DNA from: Sorex araneus | Taxonomy: Eukaryota; Chordata; Mammalia; Eulipotyphla; Soricidae | DNA: 64,000 nucleotides | Direction: 5' to 3' | NCBI RefSeq assembly: GCF_027595985.1 | Contig: NC_073303.1 | Location: 366,347,636 to 366,411,635, forward strand | Shown: one piece after another, positions 53,325-63,541 of the stretch | Numbering within the stretch: position 1 is the stretch's first letter | How the letters are laid out: every line of letters starts with the position of its first letter | Program-made: the position numbers and the translations under genes | The notes under the pieces: generated by a model | What the model was told of the DNA's origin: nothing | The model's database searches: none | Seen by the model: the letters and a program-made list of their open reading frames with translations, nothing else

Positions 53325-55901
53325 ATGACCATGGGAGATATGAAGACCCCAGACTTCGACGACCTCCTGGCGGCCTTCGACATCCCGGACATGGTGGACC
53401 CCAAGGCAGCCATCGAGTCGGGGCACGACGAGCCCGAGGGCCACATCAAGCCGAGCGCGCCCGCCGAGGACGACGCCCACGCGCCCGCCGCCGCTGCCGA
53501 CGGCGGCGTCAGCGTCATCGTCAAGAACGTGCGCAGCCTGGACGCCGCCGAGGGTGCCGACAAGGACGGCCACGCGCCGGCCGGCAATGGCCTGCACAAC
53601 GGCTTCCTCAGCGCCGCCGGCCTGGACGGCTACGCCAAGGATGGCCCCAAGGCGCCCAAGGCCGGGGACGGGCCCGAGGGCGCCCTGCGCGACGCGGCCT
53701 TCAGCCAGTTCAGCCCCATCTCCAGCGCCGAGGAGTTTGACGACGACGAGAAGATCGAGGTGGACGATCCCCCGGACAAGGAGGACGCGCGTGGCGGCTT
53801 CCGGGCGCATGTGCTCCCGGGGGCCGCCCCCCACCAGGACTACGACAAGCTCAAGGCCCCGGGCGCGGAGAGCGGCGGCAAGGCCGGCTCGGCCACCGGT
53901 GCCGCCGTCGCCCTGACCTCCACCGCGGGCGGCGCCGACAAGGGCAAGGCGGCGAAGAGGGAGGCGGACGTGGGCGGTGGTGCGGCCGCCGGCCTGGCCA
54001 CCTACGAGCCCTTCAAGGCCCGGAAGACGGAGGAGAAGCTGAAGGAGGGCTCGGAGAAGGGGCCGGAAGCCCGGGCCCACGAGGCCAAGCTGGGCGTGGA
54101 GAAGGGCGAGGGGGGGCTGGGCGCCAACCCGCCCCCGCCGCGGGCCAAGCCCTCCTCCAAGCTGTCCTCCTGCATTGCTGCCATCGCGGCCCTGAGCGCC
54201 AAGAAGGCCGCGTCCGACTCCTGCAGGGAGCCGGCCGCCAGCCCCCAGGAGCCCTCGCCCCTGGCCAAGGACGCCCACGAGAGCCCCCGGGCCGCTGAGA
54301 AATCCCCCGAGGCCCCGAGCCTCATCGACGGTCCCAGGAAGGGCCCCCCGAAGCCCCCCGACAGCCCCCGCAGCATCTCCAGCGAGAGCAGCAGCAAGGG
54401 GTCCCCCGCTTCGCCCGCCGGCTCCACGCCCGCCATCCCCAAGGTCCGCATCAAGACCATCAAGACGTCCTCGGGCGAGATCAAGAGGACGGTGACGCGG
54501 GTCCTCCCCGACGTGGAGCCGGACGCCGCGGGCAAGAAGCCGCCCGAGCCGCCGGCCGCCGTCATGGCCTCGGTGACATCGCTGCTGAACGCGCCCGCCG
54601 TCCTGGCGTCCCCGCCGCGGGCCCCGCTGCCCTCGGCCGCCGTGGTCACGGGCACGGTGACGCCGACCGAGCTGACCCCTAAGCAGGTCACCATCAAGCC
54701 GGTGGCCACCGCCTTCCTCCCCGTGTCCGCCGTGAAGACGGCCGGCTCGCAGGTCATCAACCTGAAGCTGGCCAACAACACGACGGTCAAGGCCACGGTC
54801 ATCTCGGCCGCCTCGGTGCAGAGCGCCAGCAGCGCCATCATCAAGGCGGCCAACGCCATCCAGCAGCAGACCGTGGTGGTGCCCGCCTCCAGCCTGGCCA
54901 ACGCCAAGCTCGTGCCAAAGACCGTGCACCTCGCCAACCTGAACCTCCTGCCTCAGGGCGCCCAGGCCGCCTCCGAGCTGCGCCAGGTGCTGGCCAAGCC
55001 ACAGCAGCAGCAGATCAAGCAGGCCATCATCAGCGCCGCGGCCGCCGCCGCCGCCGCCCAGCCGCCCAAGAAGGTGTCACGGGTGCAGGTGGTGTCCTCG
55101 CTGCAGAGCTCCGTGGTGGAGGCGTTCAACAAGGTGCTGAGCAGCGTCAACCCCGTGCCCCTGTACGTGCCCAACCTCAGCCCGCCCGCCCAGGCGGGCA
55201 TCACGCTGCCCGCCCGCGGCTACAAGTGCTTGGAGTGCGGCGATGCCTTCGCCCTGGAGAAGAGCCTGTCGCAGCACTACGACCGGCGCAGCGTCCGCAT
55301 CGAGGTCACCTGCAACCACTGCACCAAGAACCTGGTCTTCTACAACAAGTGCAGCCTCCTGTTCCACGCGCGCGGCCACAAGGAGAAGGGCGTGGTCATG
55401 CAGTGCTCCCACCTCATCCTCAAGCCCGTGCCCGCCGACCAGATGACCGTCTCCCCGGCCAGCAGCGCCGCCGCCGCCGCTGCGGCCGCCGCAGCCGCCG
55501 GCAACACCCCGCCCAGCGCCAACGTGGTGGTGTCCGTGTCGGCCACGGGCGGGGGGGCGGCGGCGGTGGCGGCGGCGGCCACGGTGACCACGGTGGCCGG
55601 CACCGCCCCGGCTGTCCCCGCCTCTGTTGTCGGCGGCGGCGGTGGTGGTGGCGGTGGCGGCGGCGGTGGTGCCGGCAACAGCGGGGGCGCCCCGCACACG
55701 GCCCCCAAGATCCAGTCGGGCATCACCGGGACGGTCATCTCAGCTCCATCCAGCACGCCCATCGTCCCGGCCATGCCCCTGGACGAGGACCCGTCCAAGC
55801 TGTGCCGGCACAGCCTCAAGTGCTTGGAGTGCAACGAGGTCTTCCAGGACGAGACGGCGCTGGCCACCCACTTCCAGCAGGCGGCCGACGCCGGTGGACA
55901 A
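53325..55901 (+). CDS. ZNF532: ZNF532, first coding exon (partial CDS, residues 1-859)
   Basis: This exon encodes the N-terminal part of ZNF532, a nuclear C2H2 zinc-finger protein. It belongs with ZNF592 and ZNF687, which associate with ZMYND8 in a chromatin complex (family knowledge). The N-terminal motif MGDMKTPDFDDLLAAFDIPD is the signature of this trio, and the rest follows ZNF532: an acidic block (about 126-154), a Ser/Pro-rich region leading into IPKVRIKTIKTSSGEIKRTV (from 371), and a Thr/Val/Ala-rich region from about 451. Zinc-finger-like units are C635/C638/H651 (no clear last His), C663/C666/H681/H685, and C833/C836/H849 just before the exon end. The phase at the donor is 0 and the protein continues in exons outside the window. 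Oddities are Ala8 (571-578), Ala11 (715-725) and Gly13 (770-782), and almost exclusive use of G or C at third positions. The first ATG has a weak context; ATG 53331 (residue 3) has A at -3 and G at +4, so initiation at Met3 is plausible. Confidence 0.95.
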
Positions 55902-55907
55902 GTAGAG
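55899..55907 (+). other. ZNF532: 5' splice site after the ZNF532 coding exon
   Basis: The codons GGT GGA CAA are followed by GTAGAG, with the intron starting at 55902. In the family the next residues after this Gly-Gln pair are Lys-Thr-Cys, from the next exon. Here the reading diverges into unrelated GC-rich sequence right after the GT, as expected for an intron. Confidence 0.85.
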
Positions 55908-56961
55908 TATCTTCCGCCTGGTGGGACGGGGGCGGGGGCGGGGGTCTCGGGGGTGGGGGGTGTCCGCGGGGCTAGGGACCGCCGGCTGGGTTGCATGAGG
56001 GGGAGCGTGTGGGTGGGGCCGCGTTGCTAACGGGGTTGGGAGGGTCAACCTGACCCCAGAACCCGGGCCCTTGGGCGGGGCCGCTCCGCCGGGACTTGGG
56101 GGTCTCCTGCCTCAGGGTGGGGCTCGCTCTGCAGCTCATCTCCCTCCTCTGGGGCGCGGCGTGGGGGTCGAAGACGCCCCTCGGGAGCCCTCGTCTGGCG
56201 GGCATTCTTTCCGTCCATGCAAGCCGGGACGTCTGGAAGCCGGGAGACTCGGCCCCGGCCGTGGTGCCCGCAGGAAACAGTCTTGTGACGGGTCAGGTGG
56301 CGGCGCCCGGCAGCGTGTGGCTCCCTGAGCCTTTGTGGGTGCAGCCCTGGCGGCGTCACACCCTCGGGTCTTTGCTCGGGACGGACAGCCCCGTCGACCT
56401 AGAATCCCTGGTGGAGCCCGTGGGCCCCTGGCGAGAGACCGCCCCTCCCCCAGCTCTAGGCAGGCCCAGGACGTGGGTTTGGGTCCTGGGCAGAGACAGC
56501 ACTTAGGGAGCTTGTGGTCACGCGTCCTCACTGGCAAACTGGGTTGTCCCTCCCCGTCCCACCTGTGCCCTGCCGGGCCCTCACTGAGAGGCTGGTGCAG
56601 CCAGGGTGGCAAGTTCTTTGCTGGAGTGTGAGTCTGGAAAGCCACACCCGCCACTGCCACCCTTTCCCTGGGTGTTGGCCTGTGCTGGTAGTGGGGGGGG
56701 GGGGACTGAGAGAGGGCTGAGGGAGGGCTGTGGGGGGGGCAGGCAAGCAGCAAGGAGTCCCGAGGGCGGGTTGTGCAGCTCAGGCCCCCGTGTCTCCTGG
56801 GCGCCCACGGTGAGACACTCAGGGCCAGGAAGGTGACGCGTTCCGGTGACTGTCCCCACTCCCGATCCCCCCCCCCTCCGAGGCGCCTGCCCTCTTCTGC
56901 CCTGGCGGGGCCAGCCGGGCCTCCCTCTCGTGCGTGGTGCTGGCCTGCCGAGGCGGCATGA
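55902..56961. other. GC-rich intron after the ZNF532 exon
   Basis: Starts at the donor and contains G-rich runs (for example near 56690) but no recognisable repeat until the L1 fragment. The next ZNF532 exon, which should begin with codons for Lys-Thr-Cys-Thr, is not found up to 64000. Confidence 0.5.
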
Positions 56962-57775
56962 TACTCTCGATGTTTATCCATTTATAAGCAAATTTCATGA
57001 CTTCATCTCTCCTAAAAGCTGCATAGTATACCATTGGGTAGATGTACCAAAGTTTCTTTAACCTGTCATCTGTTTTAGGGCACTCGGGTTGTTTCCATAT
57101 TTTGGCTATTGTGAACAGTGCTGCAATGAATATATAGGTACAGATGTCATTTCTGCTGTGCTCTTTTGAATCCTCGGGATATATTCCCAGAAGTGGTATT
57201 GAGGGGTCATGTGGAAGCTCAATTTCTAGTTTTTGAAGGACTGTCCATATTGTTTTCCAGAAAGGCTGGACCAATCAGCATTCCCACCAACAGTGAAGGA
57301 GCGTCCCTTTTTCCCCACATCCATGCCAGCATTGGTTGCTTTTGTTCTTTTGAATGTGTGCAAGTCTCTGTGGTGTGAGATGATAGCTCATTGTTGTTTT
57401 GATTTGCATCTCTCTGATGACTAGTGATGTGGAGCACTTTTTCATGTGCCTTTTGGCCATTTGTATTTCTTTTTTGAGGAAACTTCTGTTCATTTCTTCT
57501 CCCCATTTTTTGATGGGGTTGGAGGTTTTTTTCTTATACAATTCTACAAGTATCTTGTATATCCTGGATATTAATCCCTTATCAGGTGGATATTGGGTAA
57601 ATATCCTTTCCCATTCTGTGGGCTCTCTCTGTATTTTGGTCACTGTTTCTTTTGAAGTGCAGAAGCTTCTTAGTTTGATGTAGTCCCATTTGTTTATGTT
57701 TGCTTCCACTTGCATGGTCAGTGCTGTTTCGTCCTTAAAGTTGCTTTTAGCTTCAATGTCATGGAGAATTCTCAG
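56962..57775 (-). mobile_element. LINE-1 fragment, 3' part of ORF2
   Basis: Minus-strand translation gives the conserved C-terminal region of L1 ORF2 (reverse transcriptase protein), including [37 protein letters not shown] and CGEKGTLLHCWWEC, followed in another frame by LPHDPSIPLLGIYP. A frameshift near 57275 separates the two parts, so the copy is dead. It is 5'-truncated near 57775, and at its 3' side (left) the 3' UTR and poly-A are missing. Confidence 0.92.
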
Positions 57776-57892
57776 CAGGTTAATTTCTCAGTGAGGTCTG
57801 TCCTCAGACGGTGGAGTCTGGCTGGCAGTGAAGAGACTGCGTTGCTTTCTTCCGGGAGCTTGGTTTTATAGTCTCTGGCTGTTGGCTGTTGG

Positions 57893-58003
57893 TGGGATTA
57901 CATGGCGGTGCTTGGGGGACCATATGGGATGCCAGGGATCGAACTGGGTTGGCCACATGCAAGGCAAACGCCGCCCTACCCACTGTGCTATCACTCTGGC
58001 CCC
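57893..58003 (-). mobile_element. SINE-A head half
   Basis: It begins inside the body (GGCGGTGCTTGGGGGACCAT) and continues through GGGATCGAACTGGGTTGGCC to CTATCACTCTGGCCCC. The 3' half is missing. Confidence 0.88.
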
Positions 58004-58027
58004 GTGATCTCAGGAATTCTTGAGTGA

Positions 58028-58042
58028 ATCTACCTGGGCCTG

Positions 58043-58112
<70 letters not shown>

Positions 58113-58172
58113 GCTCTGTGTATATGTGTATATGTGTGCAGGCTTGTAGATCTCAGCCTATACCTGGGCCTG

Positions 58173-58248
<76 letters not shown>

Positions 58249-58323
58249 GCTCTGTGTATGTGTGTGCAGGCTTGTAGATCTCAGCCTATACCTGGGCCTG
58301 GTGTGTGTGTGTGTGTGTGTGTG
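58028..58323 (+). repeat. Minisatellite with embedded (GT)n
   Basis: Three units begin ACCTGGGCCTGG at about 58032, 58162 and 58290 (periods 130 and 128 bp). Each unit carries a long GT run, then GCAGGCTCTGTGTATRTGTG and GGCTTGTAGATCTCAGCC. Confidence 0.96.
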
Positions 58324-58527
58324 TTTTCATCATTTTGGCAGGGTGGACAGTCCCTTTTCCTTAGAAGTGACGACACTCTAACAGTCTCTGTGGGGGGATG
58401 CAGGTGGGGGTGGGGGGCACAGCAAGGTGGGGTTTGGAGGGGTCTCGGCGGGCTTCGGCTGGAATGGAGAAGAGCAGCCTGCGTTTTCTCCGTGTTAGCC
58501 TCCCTCTCCTGTTCTGGCTTTATCTGT

Positions 58528-58660
58528 TTGGGGCCACACCCGGCCGTGCACCAGGCTTACTCCTGCCTCTCCTCCACTCGGGGCTGGCTCCTGGGGGCCG
58601 TGCAGGATGGGGGATCAGGCTCGTGTCCGCGAACACCCTCCCCGGCCTGCAGGCTCTTGC
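58528..58660 (-). mobile_element. Decayed SINE-A
   Basis: TTTGGGGCCACACCCGGCCG, a strongly altered body, and GGGGATCAGGCTCGTGTCC. Confidence 0.55.
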
Positions 58661-59029
58661 TGGGGACCTTTTTCCTCCCTCTGCAGTGACGCTTCTGGTC
58701 GGTGTTTGAAGTCCCGTGTCTTGGACCTTTTGGGTCAGCGAGAAACTCCACCTGCCTGTCTCCCTGTGAGGGCCGGGCGCACCCGTGCCCAGCGGGCGGC
58801 GTGGGGCATGTGCATTGGGGTGTGACTGTCTCCGGGCCTGCCTGGGTTTTGTGGCGAGGGCGTGAGCCCAGTGTCCTGCGTCTCAGCTCCCAGCCCGTGC
58901 TTCTCTCTCTGGTGCTCCCGAGACCAGCTGTTGCTTCCTTTCCCTCCGCTGCCCTGAGTCCACGTGGGGTCCCCAATCCCTGGACCGAGGTGTACCGGGG
59001 CGCTTGTCTCCCCCAGCAGAGGCTCTTCC

Positions 59030-59114
59030 CACCCCTGCCAGTGCTCAGGGAACCACATGGGATGGCTCTGTGCAGAGCAAGTGTCCTACCCACTGTGCTA
59101 CCTCTCCGGCCCCC
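59030..59114 (-). mobile_element. SINE-A head half
   Basis: CCAGTGCTCAGGGAACCACA, then a deletion, and CTACCTCTCCGGCCCC. Confidence 0.65.
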
Positions 59115-59194
59115 TCTCCCCACTGTTCACCCGCTCTGGCTCTGCTAGGGAGTGCCCAGTGGGTGGGCTTCTTGCCCTCTTTCCTTCAAGGAAG

Positions 59195-59365
59195 ACAGCT
59201 GCAGAGAGAGCACAGCAGGTGGGGGGCTTGCCTTGCTCACTGCCCACCTGGGTTTGATCCCCACCGCCCTGAATGGTTTCCTTAGTCTCATTAGGAGTGA
59301 TCCCTGAGCACAGAACCAGGAGTCCGTCCTGAGTCCACCAGGCCTGAACCCCCCCACCAAAACTC
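59195..59365 (+). mobile_element. SINE-A, diverged
   Basis: GCAGAGAGAGCACAGCAGGT, GGTTTGATCCCCACC, GAGTGATCCCTGAGCACAGA and a CCCCCCCACCAAAAC tail in plus orientation. Confidence 0.75.
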
Positions 59366-59984
59366 CATGAGGGTTGTTCTACCTCAGGTGGGATGAAGGT
59401 CCAGAGGACCAGGAAGCGACCCCCCTCCCCCCATCATTCCAGTACTGCCCGCCCCTCTCTCCGTCTCGCCCAGGTCTTTGGGTACCCTGGGCTGTCGTCC
59501 TTCCCAGCTCACACGCATCAAGTTGACCCCCTTTGAGATGACCCGTGGACAGGGGTCACTGAGAGTTGGCGCCTGTGGACAGGCTGCCCAGCACTGATGG
59601 CCCTAAAGGGTCCGAGCGGGTGTGTTCTCAGAGGCCCTGTGTGCGGTGTGGCCCTGCTGAAGTCCGGGCTGGCCCTCCCCCTCCCGGGGTCCGGCCCAGG
59701 CCCTCTGGGTCCCACTGCCCCCAGGCCCACGCCCAGGACTGGGGGGGCTACGGCGTCACGTGCACGCCAGTCTTCAGGACTCGGCCTGCACCCACTTGTC
59801 GTCCCGTCCGGAAGTGCCGGCAGAAGAGTCCATCCCTAGGACAGATGGACACGACCATGGGGACAGACAGCCACTGGGACAGACAGCCACTGGGACAGAC
59901 AGTCTGCCTTTCTGGCTGTGCAGCCCCAGAGAGTCAGACACATGCCACTGACTTTTCTTCTTTGGCTTGCGGGCCCCGTCCAGC
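59366..59984. other. Unique DNA, no gene seen
   Basis: Contains a short tandem run of GACAGACAGCCACTGG (about 59872-59900). Otherwise unique. Confidence 0.4.
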
Positions 59985-60237
59985 TTGCTCGTGGAGTTAC
60001 TCCTGGCTCTGTGCTCAGGATACTGGTGGGGCGTGTGGGACCAGGTGGTTTTATTTTACGTTGATTTTTGTTTTGGGGGCCACACCCAGCAATGCTCAGG
60101 GGTTCCTCCTGGCTCTGCTCTCAGGAATCCCTCCTGGTGGTGCTCGGGGGGACCATATGAGATGCTGAGGATCGAACCTGGGTTGGCTGCGTGCAAGGCA
60201 AGAGCCCTCCCCGCTGCGCGATTGCTCTGGCCCCGCG
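59985..60237 (-). mobile_element. SINE-A copy plus an older remnant
   Basis: A remnant at about 59985-60040 (GTTACTCCTGGCTCTGTGCT) precedes a good copy at about 60065-60237 (TTTTGGGGGCCACACCCAGC, GAGGATCGAACCTGGGTTGG, GATTGCTCTGGCCCC). Confidence 0.85.
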
Positions 60238-60489
60238 AGCCTCTGGCTTCCACACAGTCGGCGCCGTGGGGCTGTCCGCTTTGAACCTGTCTGACTGATG
60301 GTCGCTGGCTCTGGGGCACAAGGAGGGGTGGGATCAGGGGTTCAGGCATTGTCTTTCTCCCCAGGAAGCATTCCGAGCTGAAATCGCCCTCCCTCATTCA
60401 AGGGCCTCGGGATGTCACGGCCTCACCCCGGAGGGCAGCCGGGGCCACCCTGAGCCGTGTACAGGGCGGGCGCCGCTGCTGTGGCAGCT

Positions 60490-60680
60490 GCCAGTGGACC
60501 AGGAAGGCCCGGTTCTTTATTGCTCGCTCGTTATCCTTTGCGCCTTGTCGTGCTGATAACCTGAGATAGAGATGTGGAGGTTCTGCCCTTACCGGGTCAA
60601 AGGGATTGTGAAAGTAAATAAGTAATAACCAGCTGAGTAAATCCGAAAAGCTAATTGCCTTTATTAAGTGGCTCGTGGTT
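60490..60680. promoter_or_regulatory. Candidate conserved noncoding element
   Basis: A repeat-free AT-richer stretch with GATAA/TTATC cores, AGTAAATAAGTAATAACC and GCTAATTGCC. It may be an intronic enhancer; conservation is untested. Confidence 0.3.
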
Positions 60681-60867
60681 TGGGCGCCTTCCCTTCTGGC
60701 TGGGGAGGGCTCGGGAGAGGGTGGGTGGCTTCTGGCCATGTCGCCTTCGGAGCCCAGGAGGGGCCTGTTGGGCAGATGACCTCAGCAGCGCTGACCAGCC
60801 CGGTCATGCCATGGGGCCCAGTGAAGGGTTCTGTTTCTGGGCGAGGCTCTGGCTGCAGTAGTTTTTT

Positions 60868-61043
60868 TTTTTCTTTCTTTTTGGGTCACACCCGGCAATG
60901 CACAGGGGTCATTCCTGGCTCATGCACTCAGGAATTACCCCTGGCGGTGCTCAGGGGACCATATGGGATGCTGGGATTCAAACCCGGGTTGGCCGCGTGC
61001 AAGGCAAACGCCCTACCCGCTGTGCTATCACTCCAGCCCCCAA
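60868..61043 (-). mobile_element. SINE-A with 17-bp target duplication
   Basis: A complete copy between perfect repeats GGCTGCAGTAGTTTTTT at 60851-60867 and 61044-61060. Confidence 0.97.
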
Positions 61044-61055
61044 GGCTGCAGTAGT

Positions 61056-61420
61056 TTTTTAAATTTTTTTTTATTTAAGGTAGTTCACAATATTTGATTA
61101 CATTTAATATTCAAATGTCACTGGAGCAATAGCATAGCTTGTAAGGCATTTGCCTTGTACGTGGCCGACCCGGGTTCTATTCTTCGTCCCTCTTGGACAG
61201 CCCGGCAAGCTACTGAGAGTTCCCACCCGCGGGACAGAGCCTGGCAAGCCACCTGTGGCATATTCGATACACCAATTCCACCACCATGCCACCTTTCCCA
61301 CCACCGTATTTGGGATGTTTCCATCCTAAACCCCAATCCCTGGACCAAAGCAGAACCGAAATAATATATTTTGTATTATTTGTTGTGAAAAACCGCTGAA
61401 AATGCTATAAAAAAGTATCC
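61056..61420 (-). mobile_element. LINE-1 tail-like element interrupted by a SINE-B
   Basis: An AT-rich block resembling an L1 3' tail (about 61056-61120) is separated by a SINE-B copy from a second block (about 61276-61420) with CACCAATTCCACCACC and a CATCCTAAACCCC motif. The two halves read as one element split by the SINE. Assignment to L1 rests on motif layout only. Confidence 0.4.
61121..61276 (+). mobile_element. SINE-B, 3'-truncated
   Basis: CACTGGAGCAATAGCATAGC head, GGGTTCTATTCTTCGTCCC, GACAGAGCCTGGCAAGC and GGCATATTCGATAC. It stops where other copies continue into the AAAACAGT part. It lies within an L1 tail-like element. Confidence 0.88.
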
Positions 61421-61521
61421 ATAGAGGAAAGATTGTGAAGATTGTTCTATTTTGGCAGGGGCCAGTAAGCCCTTCTATAAGAGATCACTAAAAGGTTAAA
61501 GGTTGAGCCTTGTGAACCTTC

Positions 61522-61557
61522 ATATATATATGTCTATATATATAGACATATATATAT
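61522..61557. repeat. Perfect 36-bp AT palindrome
   Basis: A perfect inverted repeat centred on GTCTATATATATAGAC (61532-61547), extended by TA dinucleotides on both sides. It could extrude a cruciform. Confidence 0.95.
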
Positions 61558-61599
61558 ATATTCCTCTATGATTGGTTGCCTGCTATTTGACCCCCATCA

Positions 61600-61845
61600 A
61601 GTGTGGTGTGGTATCTTGGAGTATGGGTAGAGTGTGTCTTATGATGTGTTGTGTGGCCATAAATCTTCGCTGTCCAGGAATAGGTTCACTCATGCGTGAG
61701 GCTCAGCCCGAGCGTGTGGGGTGTGTGTGGCTTTGAACATGGTGGCCCTTGGGTTCTGGAGTTTTTTGGCTGCTGGGGCTGGGTCCCTCGAGGCCTCGAG
61801 GGCTCTCACCCGCCCCCCTCTGGGGCGCCCTGTGCAGTTGGTTTT
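61600..61845. repeat. Dispersed repeat R1, copy 2 (unclassified)
   Basis: Second copy of the repeat at 34880-35090. This copy extends further on both sides with plausible element sequence, including an internal CTCGAGGCCTCGAG palindrome at about 61788-61801. Confidence 0.6.
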
Positions 61846-62194
61846 TGTCTCGGCCGGCTGACAAGGTGCTTAGCGTAAGTGATTCCATCTTGGGGCGTCG
61901 CCTTTCTGTCTTCTCGTAAACAGATTATTCGAAGAATGACCCCTGGGGGTCACTTCTGGACTAGCTTCCAGGGTGCCAGGCAGAGGGGACTTAGCCGCAG
62001 AGGGTGCTTTCTTGCTTTCTTCCTACAGTTTCTAGAACTTGCCGGGTGACACGGACCTGTCGCCCCCTGGTTAGATGGTGCCCAGGGCTCCAGCCCGGCC
62101 TCTTGTGTGTCGCCCGCTTGCTCGGGCAGCGTTTGGCCCCTTTGCGGCAGACTCTGGCTGTGGGTTTTCTGGTCCCGTTCTCCTAAGCACATAA

Positions 62195-62660
62195 TTTTAA
62201 TTTTGGTCAGACGAGGCTGGGCTCAGTTTGTAGGTTCGTGCTCCGAACCCTTCATTTCTGGCCCAGCGATCGTGTGGGTAGATTAGACGTGTCCGCCCCG
62301 CCACTCTGCAGATTTGCTCATTTAGCTGTCAGCCCTCGTTAGGGACATTTCAGCGCGGCAGAACGGTTTGCAGCCGGCCCGGCCAACCAGCGCGGGGAAC
62401 AAAAGGTAGAGAGAGTCCTTCTGTGAGGCCCGGTGCTGTTTTGTTCCAGTGACAGGCTGTCTCCACGGTCTCCTTGTGAAATCGGATGAGAGGGAAAGCC
62501 AAGAGGTGCCCTTTATTGATGATGTTGTTTTTGGTGATTATGCTGTAGGTAGAGGGTGACGGGTCGGCTGTCAGTGAGGCAGAAACAGTCACACGCATCT
62601 GGGCTGACAGTCAGGCGGGCACAGATGTGACCTTTCGATCACGTTTCAGGCTGTTGCCCG
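62195..62660. promoter_or_regulatory. Candidate conserved noncoding block
   Basis: About 460 bp of repeat-free, moderately AT-rich sequence. It contains ACATAATTTTAATTTTGG, TTTATTGATGATG, GTGATTATGC and CATTTAGCTGTCAG segments. No protein match is recognised. Confidence 0.35.
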
Positions 62661-62904
62661 CGCTGGGGCTGTTGGAAATACAAGCGTCAGTGGGTGCTGT
62701 GCTCAGTCCCAGGTCTGCCTGGCTCATCCTCTCCCCTCCCCGTACCCGTTCAGGCTCTTTGCCTCCTTACCAGCGGGCCGGAAACCCGGAGGGCCATTGA
62801 CTGCGTTGCCTGGACCAGGTCTGACGTTCGTAAGCCCTACCCGAATCCTTCCGTGGGATGGCCAGGGGCCCCTCGTCCCCTCCCTCCACGCCTGCCGCAG
62901 GAAC

Positions 62905-63040
62905 CGCTCAGTGGCTGGAGCACACGTGTTACATGCAGGGCGCCTGGATCCCGTCCCCTTCACCAGGTGGTCCCCCCGAGCACTGCAGGAGCAGTCTCTG
63001 AGCACTGTAATTAGAGTAACAAACCATCACAACAGAACAA
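62905..63040 (+). mobile_element. Decayed SINE-A
   Basis: CTCAGTGGCTGGAGCACACG, CCTGGATCCCGTCCCC, CCCCCCGAGCACTGCAGGAG and CTCTGAGCACTGTAATT in plus orientation. Confidence 0.6.
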
Positions 63041-63362
63041 AGGCTATCCCCTGGGTGTCAGGGCCTGGGTTGGGGCAGAAGATGGAGTGGGAGGAGCCGG
63101 GGCCTGACCTGAGACAGCATCTTCCTTTCACTCGGGAGGGGGGCTGCTAAGGTGCTTCTTCCTCTAGCCCTTAAGACACCCATGTTCAGGAGGCCTGCGT
63201 CCAGTGTCGCCGACACACGCCTTACCCCCCCGGGGCCTTCTCTCTGGGGCCGGCCTGGCTGTGCTGCACGACTGTCCTCTCTGTAAGTGGCCTTGGCTTG
63301 TGCAGTAGAAGGGTAAGGGTTCCCGGGGTGTAGCTGAGCTCACGGATTAAGAACAGACAGCG

Positions 63363-63541
63363 TTGGGCCGGAGCCATAGCACAGCGGATAGGGCGTTTGT
63401 CTTCCACATGGCCGACCTGGGTTCGATCCCCAGCATCCCATATGGTCCCCTGAGCACTGCCAGGGGTAATTCCCGAGTGCATGAACCAGGAGTAACTAAC
63501 CCCTGTGCATTACCAGGTGTGACCCCAAAAGAAAAAACAAA
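63363..63541 (+). mobile_element. SINE-A with 14-bp target duplication
   Basis: A complete plus copy (TTGGGCCGGAGCCATAGCAC, B box GGGTTCGATCCCC, tail CCCCAAAAGAAAAAACAAA) between AAGAACAGACAGCG at 63349-63362 and AAGAACAGACGGCG at 63542-63555. Confidence 0.96.

Noticed and set aside
52986-54929. A 647-codon open frame antisense to ZNF532
   Set aside because: It exists because the coding strand uses G or C at third positions and Ala/Gly/Pro codons, which leaves few antisense stops. Its translation is low-complexity Gly/Arg/Leu/Val without a domain.
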